NCBI GenBank assembly: GCA_938021675.1
Contig: CALIFY010000023.1
Span: forward strand, 55,239 to 119,238
From: an uncultured Acidimicrobiales bacterium
GTDB lineage: Bacteria > Actinomycetota > Acidimicrobiia > Acidimicrobiales > SZUA-35
Reading direction: 5' to 3'
DNA: 64,000 nt
The notes below the pieces were generated by a model. It was not told where the DNA came from and searched no databases. It was given only the letters and a program-made list of their open reading frames with translations. Position 1 is the stretch's first letter. Each line of letters begins with the position of its first letter. Below are positions 26,191 to 35,909 of the stretch, one piece after another. Both the position numbers and the translations under genes were made by a program.

Positions 26191-29100
26191 CTAGCGGGCA
26201 ACCCACAGATTGGCCACCGTCAGGCCTCCGTCCCCTGGCGCAACATCATCGGCGGAAAGAACCAGATGCGTCTGATCGGGGTCGATGGGCCAGTCGGCCG
26301 CGAGTTGTTCGTGAGTCAGGACTCGCGATCCCGGCCCGAGCTGGTCGAGGGCCGACTCGACGACGCCGCCCACCGCCGAGGGCGGGAGGAAGGCGAACAC
26401 CAGGTCGGCATCGCCGAAGTCGGTCCGGCTGCCATCACCCGACACGATCTCGATCTTGCCGTCGAGACCGGCATCGGCCACGTTGCTGCGAGCCTTCTCG
26501 GCCAGCGACTCGTCGATCTCGTAGCCAAGACCTCGGCAGTCGAACGTTCGCGCTGCTTCGATCAGTATCCGACCATCGCCGCAACCGACATCGGTTATCA
26601 GCTGCCCCGGTTCGACGTTGGCCAACCGGAGGAGTGGAGCGATCAAGCCGATCGGTGTTCCGAGATAAATGCCGAGGTCGTCGGCGGCAACCGGTTTGGT
26701 GCCGACGGGCGCTCCGAGGCGATCTCGTCCCACTCGAACCGCTCGCAACGGCCAGTAGGCGGGCCAGGCCCAGGTCGGTAGGTCGGCGGCCAAGAAGTCT
26801 CGGCGTCCCGGGGTGAGCTTGCGAGCCAGTGGATTATCCCGCCAGTCGGTTCCATCACGATGGCGCCAGTCGAGTCGGATCCGAATTGTGGCGGTGTCAC
26901 GTCTGACGTAGTCGAGCCATCCGACGCCGGCTACCGAAGCTCGTTGAGCTGCGGCGCCGACCAGGTCGTCGAGACCGAAGCCGAACGATGACAGCACCTC
27001 GGTCGCCGTCGCCACATCGCGGCCAGAGGCCGCATCGAGTTGGATGACGGCCGACGCGTGTTGCATCCGGGGAGGTACCGGTTCCAGCGTGGCGTTCAAC
27101 ATTGCCGACCGAAGCCCGTCGACGACGTGTTCGGCAACCGACTGGGTGGCGTCGGCGAGTCCGGTGGTTATCTTGTCGACTCGGCCAAGCAGGGAGGCGG
27201 CGTCTCTCGTCAGATCGTCGCGGCGTTCGAGGCGAGCGATCACCGAGGAGACATCGCCGGCCCGCAGTCCACCGATAAGCAACGCTTCGGCCGTCGACCC
27301 AGAAAGTTCCTGGCCGCGGTCATCACCTTGGCCGTCAAGATTCACCGGTGTCAGGTGTTCGATGGCCCGGCGAGTTGCCGTTTCGACCGTGGCCGCAACC
27401 GTCGCCACGTGCGGCTCGGCCATCATCGACAGATGGTCGCCGTTTGCCGAGTCGATGTGGAGGTGCCCGACCGCAACGTCTGACCATCCCAACTCGATGT
27501 TCAAGAAGTGTCGGTTGAACACATCGTCGAGCGCCTTGATTACAAGCATGTCGCCGGGGTAAGGCTTGAACTGGTACGCCAACTGTGTGCGAATATTGTC
27601 TTCAATGAACTGCCGCACCAGCAATTGATGGTCGGTGTGGAGCCCCGCCCGTTGCCGAGCAGCTAGACGGGTTCGTTCCGTCACACGTCGCAAGCGTCGC
27701 TGTTGGTGGCGAGCACGGCCGGCCAGATACGACATTCCGTTGGTTCGGGCTTGCTCGATGTGGAGGGCGAGACGCTGAGTCGCCGAGAGTTGGTTCTCAC
27801 TAACTCCCGGACCGAGGGCATCGAAGAGGGTGAGTAGAACGATCTGGCGGCCCTGATCGGTGAGCTGTTGTGCAAGTTCGAAGGCGACCGTGCCGCCGAG
27901 CGACAGCGCGGCGATCGAGATCGGGCCGGTCGGTGCCACCTCGTCGATCTCGGCGGCGTAGACCGCAGCGATGTCATGTACCGCTATCGGGACGTCGGCA
28001 TCGGGAGTGGTGGTCGGTTGCCCGAGACCGTACATCGGTTGATCGGGACCGAGGCGAGCGGCGAGCGGACGAAAGAACTCGCAGTCGACGCCGAGCACAT
28101 GGACCGCGAAGAGAGGTGGGAGGTTCCCTGCTGGTTGGATTGGAACGAGGAAGCTTCGGCCAGCCGACATCGTCGTCTCGGAAGTTCCCAGCCGGCCGGC
28201 CAGTCGTGATGGGGTTGGGTTGTCGTAGAGATCGGTCGTCGACAGACGCGTACCGGTGGCTTTCTCGATCGCCAAGAGCAATTCCATCGCCAGCAATGAA
28301 TGTCCACCCCGATCGAAAAACGAGTCGTTTTCGTCGACCGTTTCGTCTCTGAGGATCTGACGAAACAACTCGGTGGTTTTCGCGGTGGTTACGACATTGG
28401 TATTGGTTGTGGCGGCGCCCATCGCCTGGCTATCGGCGGCGATGGAGTCGGTGGACCGTGGCTGTGGCCTCCGAAGTTGTTGAGCAGCGTGACGATCCAC
28501 CTTGCCGTTCGGGGTCCGGGGGAGCTGTTCGTGCACGGCGTACAACGCAGGGCGATGAAGGGCCGGCAGCGATGCGGTGGCCAACGCTCGGACCTCGTCG
28601 ATATTGACCCGGTCGGTTCCGAGGCCGGGCCGAGCTTCGAGGTGAGCGACGAGTCGGAGATCAGCGCGTCCGACGGTTCGAAGTCGTTCGACCAGCGACG
28701 CTGCGGGGTCTTTGGTCTGCGACGCGTGATGCATCACGGTCGCCAGCTTTTCGGGAGGCGCAGATTCCAGCAGGGCCGACAGCGGCCTGACGTCGATTGC
28801 GGTGACGATCGCGGCGTGCACCGATTCATGCCCGACCAGTACCGCCTCGATTTCTTCTGGCTCGGCTCGGGCGCCGCCGAGATTGAGTTGGTTGTCGATA
28901 CGGCCGAGGTAGTGAACGGAACCGTCGACGATGACCGCTCGGTCCCCGGTCCTGAAGAACCGGGCTCCAGGCGGACCGAACCGGTGAGTCCCGCTCGGTG
29001 AGTCATCACGATGGTCCGGTATCGATCCGAATTTGGCTTCGGTAGCCGCCGGGTCATCGAGGTAGCCATCGACGACGCCAGCTCCCCCGATGAGCAGCTC

Positions 29101-32100
29101 ACCTTCGACCCCCTCGGCCCGAATGGCTCCCGACCCGTCGGCTACCGCCACCCAAGCGCCGGCGATAGGGGCGCCGACCGGGACTGGGTCATCGTTTTGG
29201 TCACAGTGGTGAGCGGTTGCCCAGACGGTGGCTTCGGTCGGCCCATACTCGTTTGTCAGGGTCGCGTTCGGGTAGCGGGCGGCGTGGTCGGCGACCAGCG
29301 ATGGGGGACAGGCTTCACCGGCAACGATCACGTGGGAGACCCACCGTCGGTCGCCTTCGTCGTCGGCTCTGGGGTCGGCCAATATTGCCTGGTACAGGGT
29401 CGGGACAGCCAAGGTATGGGTTGGTTCGCCGGTGCGGAACAGGTGTCGTAGTTTGGCGATGTCGTGGACTTCGTCGTCGGTCGGAATGACGACTGCTCCT
29501 CCGGCGGCGAGGGTCCAGAACAGTCCGACGATGCTGCTATCAAACGCCGCGCTGGACAGCAGCAGGAAGCGTTCGGGCGCTCGACGGTAGAACTGGGCTC
29601 GCGCTCCGGTGCTGGCGGCCAAGTGGCCATGGTTGACCGGAACTCCCCGGGGAACGCCGGTCGAACCAGAGGTGAAGATCAGGTACGCCTCGTCGCTTGG
29701 TTGAACCGCGGTCGGCTCGAACGGAACAGACTCCTCCCCGGTGGCGAGTTCGTTGGCCACGATCGTACGCTCGACGAGCGTCGAATGGTCGTCGCTGACT
29801 ATCGCCACCGACGCTCCCGACGCTTCGGCTATCAGCTCGATTCGATGTTCTGGGTACGACGGGTCTATCGGTACGTATGAGGCGCCGACGGTGTGAACGC
29901 CGGTGATAGCGGCCACCAGGTCGGTTGAACGGGGAAGGCAAACGATCACCCGATCGCCGCGGACGACGTCGGCAGCGGTGAGCGCACCGGCGAACGCGGC
30001 GGAACGGGCCGCGAGCTCGGACCAGTTCAGTTGCCGATCACCGCACACGACCGCCGGCAGGGGGCTTCCGGCCCGGAGCTCGGAGGTAATCCGTTGAAAC
30101 ACCAACGTGTCATCGAGCAAGGGCGGACCGACCAGGACGGAACCTTTCCCGTCGTCGATGGCCGCTAGCCGTGCCGTCGGTTCGGAAACGGCTCGGCTAA
30201 GGATGGCGTCGAACCGTTCGAGAAGAATTGACGCCGCGTCGGCCCCGATGACAGAACCTCGGTATTCGAGACTGAGGTCGATCCGATCGTTGCGCACCTC
30301 GACGAAGAACGTGAGGTCGGCGACGGCTGTGCCATTCCACAACACGGCCTGCGTGCACGTGCGGCCGTCGATCTGGACCGGTGGGAGTTCGTCGAAGGCG
30401 ACCATGATGTCGGTCCGAGGCGTCGGTCGTCCCGCCTGGCGGCGATCGGCATGGATCTGGCTGAGCGGATATGAACGGTGTGCGAGTGCACCACCGACGG
30501 CTGCCGCGGTTCGGCCGATCAAGTTGGCTGTCGTCGTGTCTTCATCGCATCGGATCCGTACGGGAAGCGTGTTGAGGAAGTACCCGAACAACTCGTTGGC
30601 GGCGGGGTGGCCACGGGTCGATGTGATCACGCCCAGTTCGATATCCGGTCCGTCGGTGTACGCCCGCACGGCGGCGGCGACTGCAGCCAGCGCGGTAGCG
30701 AACCGGCTCGATGGTGCACCGACCCGCAGCTCGTCCGGTGAAATAGATGCCCGCCGGACGATAAACCCGTCAGGTTCGGCCGGCCCCGGTCGGTGAATGG
30801 CCAACCGAGCAGCGGCATCCTGACCGGACGCGTCGAGCCAATACGAACGGTCGTCCTCGTTGTTTTCATCGAGTTGCCAGTGGACGAACCCGGCGTAGTC
30901 GGTGGTGGGCGGGTCGTTTGAATGGCCATCGAGCTCGGCCGCCACCTGAGCCAGTAGCCGATCGAAGCTTCCGGCGTCGCCGGCCGCGTGGTGGACGGCT
31001 AGTACCACGACCGTTGTGCCGTCATCGACCGGTTGAATCAACACCCGCAAGATCGGTCCGCGCTCGAGATCGAACGGTTGGCGATGGGTCCGCTCGATAC
31101 GACGATCGAGTTCAGCGGCGTCGACCGGCCCGTCGCCAACCACGACGCTGACGGCGTCAACGCTGCTCAGATGGCGCCGAGGTGAACTGTGGGTCCAGGT
31201 CAGTGGTTGGTGTCGTGCGGCAACGGTTCGAATAGCTTCGGCTAGTCGATCCCCGTCGATGTCACCGTCTGCCCGGTAGAGGCGTCCGACGTTGTAGAGG
31301 ATGTCGGCCGGTCGATTCGACTGCTCGAACAGGATCGCCAGTTCACCCGGGGTCGGTGTCGGGGCTTGGTCGGACGGTGTTGCGTACGTCGCCAACTTCG
31401 ACGCCGCGACCTCACCGGAGGGCGGGACGTCGGACCGTTGCGCGGCGGTGTCTTCGATCGCTGCAGCCAACATCCGCGGGGTGGTGTGAGTGAAGGCGAA
31501 GTCCTCGGTCAACGGTGTGTCGACGGCGTCGCCGAGGGCCACGATCATCTCTAGTGCGGCGAGGGAGTCTCCGCCGACAGCGAAGAAATCATCGTCGAGC
31601 CCGATCGGCTCGACCCTCAGGACCCGTTCCCATGCCGTGACCACGATGCGTTCGGTCGGCGTGGTCGGGGAGACCTGGAGAGCCGCTCCCTGACGGTGGA
31701 CCCGCTCCGGGGCCGGCAACGCCTCGGCATCGAGTTTGCCATTTGCCGTTAACGGCAGTGCATCTACCGCGACGAAGGCGGCGGGAATGGCATGGGTCGG
31801 GAGTCGGTCGGCGAGGAAGGATCGAAACTCGGCTGGTGAGGGCGTGGCAGCGTCGTCCACCAGTTCGACCCAGGCGGTCAGGATCTGTCGGGGGTTCGGT
31901 TGGTAACCGACCTGGCCGAGCATGATCGCCACGTCTTGTTCGTCGAGTTGATCATCGAGTTCCTCGATGGCCTCGGTCCGCGTCTTGTGACCGAGACGGA
32001 CATCCCAGGCGTATGGCACGGCGTAGTTGTGGTAGCCCTGCTCGGTCTGATGGGTATGGATGCCAGCGGCGTTGATCAGGCAGTTGGTAGAACGGCCGGT

Positions 32101-35100
32101 GTCGGCTGGCCTGACCCAGGGTGCACGGTTGGTCAAGAACGTCAGCATGTCGGCCAACTCGACGTCTACGAACCGATAAAAGTCGAGGTACTCGATCTGA
32201 TCGAACAGGGCATCGTCGGCGAAGATCTGGTTGTCGAGGAGCCGGTTGAAACCGTCGTCGATGCGGTGGTAGGCCTTCCGGGCCTCCAACACGGCCCGGT
32301 CGATGGCATCGGGATCGAACCGGTCGATGGTGAACTGCTGCGGGATCAACCTGGTCTCGAACAGCTGACCCCGAGAGAGCCCGGTGATGATGAGCGGGAT
32401 TCCCAGTTCGGCGGCCCGATGTGTCGCCAAGGTGTAAATCGTCTTATAGCACCCGTGACACACATTGGAGAACCGGTCGAGCGATTCGCGAAAGATCTCG
32501 TTCATCGAGTCGGAGGTTACGAATTCGTGAGGGATATCGAGGTCGGCGATCGACCGGCGAACGTTCTCTTTCGCTCCGTCGGAAATGAAGCCGTTGTCGA
32601 GCGTCATGGCGTACGGTCGGAAACCCAGCTCGACCAGCTGGTACAGCGCGTATGTGGAATCCTTTCCCCCGCTTAACAGATGAAGACAGTCGTAGTCTCC
32701 GGTCGCTCGTTGGCGGCTGCGGTCTCGTACCTCGATGAGGTCGTCCGGCGTCTTGAACCATGAGTTGGCCACCGGGGCCACTCGGTCGTACGCGTGGCAG
32801 GTATCGCATACCTCGTCGTCGTCCAGTGCTATTCCGGGAACGTTGTCCGGTAGCCCGCATCGACGGCAATGGGTGCGGGGGGCAGCGTTGGACGGAGACC
32901 ACAGACGTACCGCGGCTTGGGAAACCAGTGGATGGCTCTGGAGCGCAGCGGCCACCTCGACTGGTTCGAGCCGAATACCGCCGATTTTGATCTGATCGTC
33001 GACTCGTCCCAGATACGTTGCCTCTCCCGATTCCTCTATCCGCACCAGGTCGCCGCTGCGGTAATACCTGCGGCCGTCGATGGTCCGAAAGGGCGAGTTG
33101 ACGTCTTCGGCATCGTGGCCGAGGTATCCGGTCGTAAGGCCATCGTGGGCGATGCACAGCTCACCCGGCGATCCGATCGGAACTCGTTGCAGGTAACGAT
33201 CGACGACCATGAGGTTGACGCCGGGTCCCGGCCGGCCGATCGGGACCTCGGGCTGCAGGTCGCCCGGTCGCTCGGTGTGTTTGGGCTGAACGCGATGGAT
33301 CATGCAACCAACGACGGCTTCTGTCGGGCCGTACTCGTTGAACAGCGCCATGGTGGGGTTGTGGCGGAACAGGTCGTTGGCTAGCGGGGACCCGAACGCT
33401 TCGCCTCCGACGACGACCGTTCGGAGGGCATGGTCATCCGGGAGCAGCTTGATGAGGATTTGGAGGTGCGACGGTGTCGCCTTGCACCAGGTGATATCTG
33501 TTCGGGCGGCGATAGCCGACAGGGCTGATGGGCCATCTTCGGCGATGATCACCAGCCGTCCGCCAGCCAGCATTGGCACGAAGAGCGACGTGATGGTCAG
33601 ATCGAACGTGAGGGCGCTGAACAACGGCGCCACCAGATGGTTTTCGCCTCCGCCACGATCGCTCGTCGAACCGTTGACGTGCCTGTCGTTGGTAAGACTG
33701 CCGGTATAGCTGTCGATGGCGAACCGTAGGTAACCGGCGAGACCTCGGTGAGTGATCGGGACACCTTTTGGTCGGCCGGTCGATCCCGACGTGAACAGGA
33801 GGTAGGCCTCGTCGTCTTCTGCGGTTTGCCGACGCCGTCGGCGACCCGCTTCGGTTGGCGATGGAAGCGGTGCGGCGTCTGGTTCAGTGGCCAACACGTC
33901 GGGTAGTCGGTCTGCCCGGATGACGACAGCGCAACCGGCGTGTTCGACCAGCTGGCGACGGCGAGCCGTCGGTTGCGTCGGGTCGAGGGGGACGAATGAT
34001 CCACCAGCCAGCAACGTCGCCATCATGGTGATGACGGCCTCCACCCCTCGGGGCAACTCGATCCCCACCCGATCACCGATTTCGATGCCTTCCGACATCA
34101 GCCAAGACGACACTTGCTCGACCCAGCGCCAGAGTCTGTCGCCGGACAGGAGGCGATCACCGTCTTCGAGCACGATGGCGGAAGTGCCGATAAGGCGGTC
34201 GGCGAGGAGTTCGACGACAGGCGTCGGCGTCGCAGCGACTGGACCGGTCTCCCACTCGACGAGTTCCGCAACTTCTTGGCGGCCACACAACGTGTCGCTT
34301 CCGATCGGAGCATCGGGGTGTTCGAGCATTGAACGAAGCACCCGATCGAAGTGGCCGACAGCCCGCTCTCGGTGATCACTGTCCGCCGCCGCTCGGCTGA
34401 TGTCGATCGCCAGTTCCACCGCAGTTCCACTGGCACCGTTTGCGTGCTCGGCGTCGTCGCCATCTCGTGTCGGTGGCGCGTAGTTGGTCAGCTGGACCCG
34501 AAGCAGATGACTGCTGTCTATAGCATCGGGGTGAACCCAATTCGTCGCCACCGGGATCGAGCCAAATCGCTGCTGTGTGGCCCTCGATATCACGTTGACG
34601 ACGACGTCGTAGTCGGGTGCCGGAGCCGTTCCCGGCACGGCGTGTTTGAGGGTGGACAAGATCGAACGGCTGATCCGGCGATGAGCGGTTCGGAACGTGT
34701 CGTCGATCAATATCTCGATATCGACCGGAAAGACTTCGACGGTCGGACCGATCAGCTGGCGGGTCTCCGGCCCCGAGCGGTGGTGAACCGGAAGACCGAT
34801 CGAGAAGCGATCGGCCCCTGCGGTCCGATGGCAGTAGAGGGCGGTTGCGGTGACCAGCAGCGCGGTCCACGCCAGGTCCGGCGTCAGCATTCGGTAGTCG
34901 CCGGCCAACCGGTCGGCGGTGAGAGCCAGCAACCCATCATCACAGCGGAGGTGGAGCCGGTCGGCCGCCGGTTCGGCGGCGCGGGCCGGACGATAGAGGC
35001 CGCCGAGGCGCGGAGCGTTCCGACGCTGTCGCCAATGAGCGAGGCTCCGCTTACTGGCTTTGTCGATCTGGCTGGTCAGCTTGGCCTGTAGCCGGCCGGC

Positions 35101-35607
35101 CCACGAATAGTACGAAGAGACTCCGACGGGTGAGCCGTGGTATGCCGCAGCGGTGGCCTCGAACACCAGCGCCGATGACGTTGCATCGGTGATGACATGA
35201 TGAAGGTTGAGGTACCACGATGTGGAGCCGTCCTCATGGACCGCCACAACGCTGTCGTATCCACCCTTCGTCATGTCGAGCGGTTGCCGGCAACGCTCCT
35301 TTGCCCATCGATCGATGGAGGCCAAGGGAATGTCGACGATCTCCGTGGGCCGAATGTTGTTCGAATCGATCATTTCAACCGATCCGTTCGAGCCGACGAT
35401 CGTTGTTCGGAGCACGTCGGTTGACCGCACAACTGAGGAAAACGACTCAGCGAGCCGATGGGCGTCGATAGGACCGTCAAAGTGCGAACGCAACGCCATG
35501 TTTTGCACCGGGGCGTCAGGGCTCGTCAGCTGAGACGCCCAGAGGCTGCGTTGCATGGGGGAGAGGGTGCGACTTCCCTCCAGTTCAACTGCGACCGAAT
35601 CGGTCAC
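26191..35607 (-). CDS. Bimodular NRPS (C-A-T-C-A-T-TE-MT) with PP-loop amidotransferase-like domain embedded in A1
   Basis: 3138 residues, GTG start. C1 1-440 has H-H-V-I-T-D-A (136-142). A1 spans 470-1300: T-S-G-S-T-G (606-611), N-E-Y-G-P-T-E (757-763), G-R-V-D-D-Q-I-K (867-874), then an insertion of about 335 residues, then N-G-K-L-D (1289-1293). The insert (about 905-1240) has C914-x-x-C917, C934-x-x-C937, the PP-loop S-G-G-K-D-S (979-984) and C1050-x-x-C1053. Its order of motifs matches PseA/WbpG sugar amidotransferases. T1 Ser1348; C2 1418-1815 (H-H-A-A-G-D-A); A2 1830-2376; T2 Ser2437; TE 2485-2750 (A-L-S-L-G, Ser2569; H2725); a SAM methyltransferase 2960-3138 (D-V-G-C-G-D-G). By-eye A1 code D-L-T-K-V-G-E-V-G fits Asn/Asp. 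Confidence 0.93.
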   Translation of the reverse strand: MTDSVAVELEGSRTLSPMQRSLWASQLTSPDAPVQNMALRSHFDGPIDAHRLAESFSSVVRSTDVLRTTIVGSNGSVEMIDSNNIRPTEIVDIPLASIDRWAKERCRQPLDMTKGGYDSVVAVHEDGSTSWYLNLHHVITDATSSALVFEATAAAYHGSPVGVSSYYSWAGRLQAKLTSQIDKASKRSLAHWRQRRNAPRLGGLYRPARAAEPAADRLHLRCDDGLLALTADRLAGDYRMLTPDLAWTALLVTATALYCHRTAGADRFSIGLPVHHRSGPETRQLIGPTVEVFPVDIEILIDDTFRTAHRRISRSILSTLKHAVPGTAPAPDYDVVVNVISRATQQRFGSIPVATNWVHPDAIDSSHLLRVQLTNYAPPTRDGDDAEHANGASGTAVELAIDISRAAADSDHRERAVGHFDRVLRSMLEHPDAPIGSDTLCGRQEVAELVEWETGPVAATPTPVVELLADRLIGTSAIVLEDGDRLLSGDRLWRWVEQVSSWLMSEGIEIGDRVGIELPRGVEAVITMMATLLAGGSFVPLDPTQPTARRRQLVEHAGCAVVIRADRLPDVLATEPDAAPLPSPTEAGRRRRRQTAEDDEAYLLFTSGSTGRPKGVPITHRGLAGYLRFAIDSYTGSLTNDRHVNGSTSDRGGGENHLVAPLFSALTFDLTITSLFVPMLAGGRLVIIAEDGPSALSAIAARTDITWCKATPSHLQILIKLLPDDHALRTVVVGGEAFGSPLANDLFRHNPTMALFNEYGPTEAVVGCMIHRVQPKHTERPGDLQPEVPIGRPGPGVNLMVVDRYLQRVPIGSPGELCIAHDGLTTGYLGHDAEDVNSPFRTIDGRRYYRSGDLVRIEESGEATYLGRVDDQIKIGGIRLEPVEVAAALQSHPLVSQAAVRLWSPSNAAPRTHCRRCGLPDNVPGIALDDDEVCDTCHAYDRVAPVANSWFKTPDDLIEVRDRSRQRATGDYDCLHLLSGGKDSTYALYQLVELGFRPYAMTLDNGFISDGAKENVRRSIADLDIPHEFVTSDSMNEIFRESLDRFSNVCHGCYKTIYTLATHRAAELGIPLIITGLSRGQLFETRLIPQQFTIDRFDPDAIDRAVLEARKAYHRIDDGFNRLLDNQIFADDALFDQIEYLDFYRFVDVELADMLTFLTNRAPWVRPADTGRSTNCLINAAGIHTHQTEQGYHNYAVPYAWDVRLGHKTRTEAIEELDDQLDEQDVAIMLGQVGYQPNPRQILTAWVELVDDAATPSPAEFRSFLADRLPTHAIPAAFVAVDALPLTANGKLDAEALPAPERVHRQGAALQVSPTTPTERIVVTAWERVLRVEPIGLDDDFFAVGGDSLAALEMIVALGDAVDTPLTEDFAFTHTTPRMLAAAIEDTAAQRSDVPPSGEVAASKLATYATPSDQAPTPTPGELAILFEQSNRPADILYNVGRLYRADGDIDGDRLAEAIRTVAARHQPLTWTHSSPRRHLSSVDAVSVVVGDGPVDAAELDRRIERTHRQPFDLERGPILRVLIQPVDDGTTVVVLAVHHAAGDAGSFDRLLAQVAAELDGHSNDPPTTDYAGFVHWQLDENNEDDRSYWLDASGQDAAARLAIHRPGPAEPDGFIVRRASISPDELRVGAPSSRFATALAAVAAAVRAYTDGPDIELGVITSTRGHPAANELFGYFLNTLPVRIRCDEDTTTANLIGRTAAAVGGALAHRSYPLSQIHADRRQAGRPTPRTDIMVAFDELPPVQIDGRTCTQAVLWNGTAVADLTFFVEVRNDRIDLSLEYRGSVIGADAASILLERFDAILSRAVSEPTARLAAIDDGKGSVLVGPPLLDDTLVFQRITSELRAGSPLPAVVCGDRQLNWSELAARSAAFAGALTAADVVRGDRVIVCLPRSTDLVAAITGVHTVGASYVPIDPSYPEHRIELIAEASGASVAIVSDDHSTLVERTIVANELATGEESVPFEPTAVQPSDEAYLIFTSGSTGVPRGVPVNHGHLAASTGARAQFYRRAPERFLLLSSAAFDSSIVGLFWTLAAGGAVVIPTDDEVHDIAKLRHLFRTGEPTHTLAVPTLYQAILADPRADDEGDRRWVSHVIVAGEACPPSLVADHAARYPNATLTNEYGPTEATVWATAHHCDQNDDPVPVGAPIAGAWVAVADGSGAIRAEGVEGELLIGGAGVVDGYLDDPAATEAKFGSIPDHRDDSPSGTHRFGPPGARFFRTGDRAVIVDGSVHYLGRIDNQLNLGGARAEPEEIEAVLVGHESVHAAIVTAIDVRPLSALLESAPPEKLATVMHHASQTKDPAASLVERLRTVGRADLRLVAHLEARPGLGTDRVNIDEVRALATASLPALHRPALYAVHEQLPRTPNGKVDRHAAQQLRRPQPRSTDSIAADSQAMGAATTNTNVVTTAKTTELFRQILRDETVDENDSFFDRGGHSLLAMELLLAIEKATGTRLSTTDLYDNPTPSRLAGRLGTSETTMSAGRSFLVPIQPAGNLPPLFAVHVLGVDCEFFRPLAARLGPDQPMYGLGQPTTTPDADVPIAVHDIAAVYAAEIDEVAPTGPISIAALSLGGTVAFELAQQLTDQGRQIVLLTLFDALGPGVSENQLSATQRLALHIEQARTNGMSYLAGRARHQQRRLRRVTERTRLAARQRAGLHTDHQLLVRQFIEDNIRTQLAYQFKPYPGDMLVIKALDDVFNRHFLNIELGWSDVAVGHLHIDSANGDHLSMMAEPHVATVAATVETATRRAIEHLTPVNLDGQGDDRGQELSGSTAEALLIGGLRAGDVSSVIARLERRDDLTRDAASLLGRVDKITTGLADATQSVAEHVVDGLRSAMLNATLEPVPPRMQHASAVIQLDAASGRDVATATEVLSSFGFGLDDLVGAAAQRASVAGVGWLDYVRRDTATIRIRLDWRHRDGTDWRDNPLARKLTPGRRDFLAADLPTWAWPAYWPLRAVRVGRDRLGAPVGTKPVAADDLGIYLGTPIGLIAPLLRLANVEPGQLITDVGCGDGRILIEAARTFDCRGLGYEIDESLAEKARSNVADAGLDGKIEIVSGDGSRTDFGDADLVFAFLPPSAVGGVVESALDQLGPGSRVLTHEQLAADWPIDPDQTHLVLSADDVAPGDGGLTVANLWVAR

Positions 35608-35909
35608 GACAACACCAAATGCGTGTGTTTTGGGGTGCTGCGGCCCGCCGCGGCGCAGGATGTCATGCCATAGCTCCCGTTCTTATGTCGTCTTTTGGCG
35701 CGAAAGCCAGAGCGAAAGAATCTCATCCATTGTCGATTCGCCCCCTCCCGCTAGCCGGATGCGTCGATCTTCTCGCCAGAATTGGGCAATCCGATGCATC
35801 CTTTGCGGCCTTGTCCTCGAACTATAGCCTGACCAGTTGTCGCCCTCGTCTTTGTCACATGGGCGGAGTACCAGGACCGTAGATGGTCTGGCAGGGAGGC
35901 AAGGCGTAG
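35608..35909. other. Divergent intergenic region, 302 bp
   Basis: It separates the NRPS (minus) from the HupE-like gene and carrier protein (plus), so it should hold promoters for both arms of the cluster. A TATAGT-like -10 hexamer occurs on the minus strand at 35821-35826 but I see no matching -35. The plus-strand gene has AAGG 5 nt before its ATG. Confidence 0.4.

Noticed and set aside
26191..28160. Idea that the region after the TE is a separate gene
   Set aside because: The frame is unbroken, no ribosome binding site or start stands out between TE and methyltransferase, and reading continues without stop.
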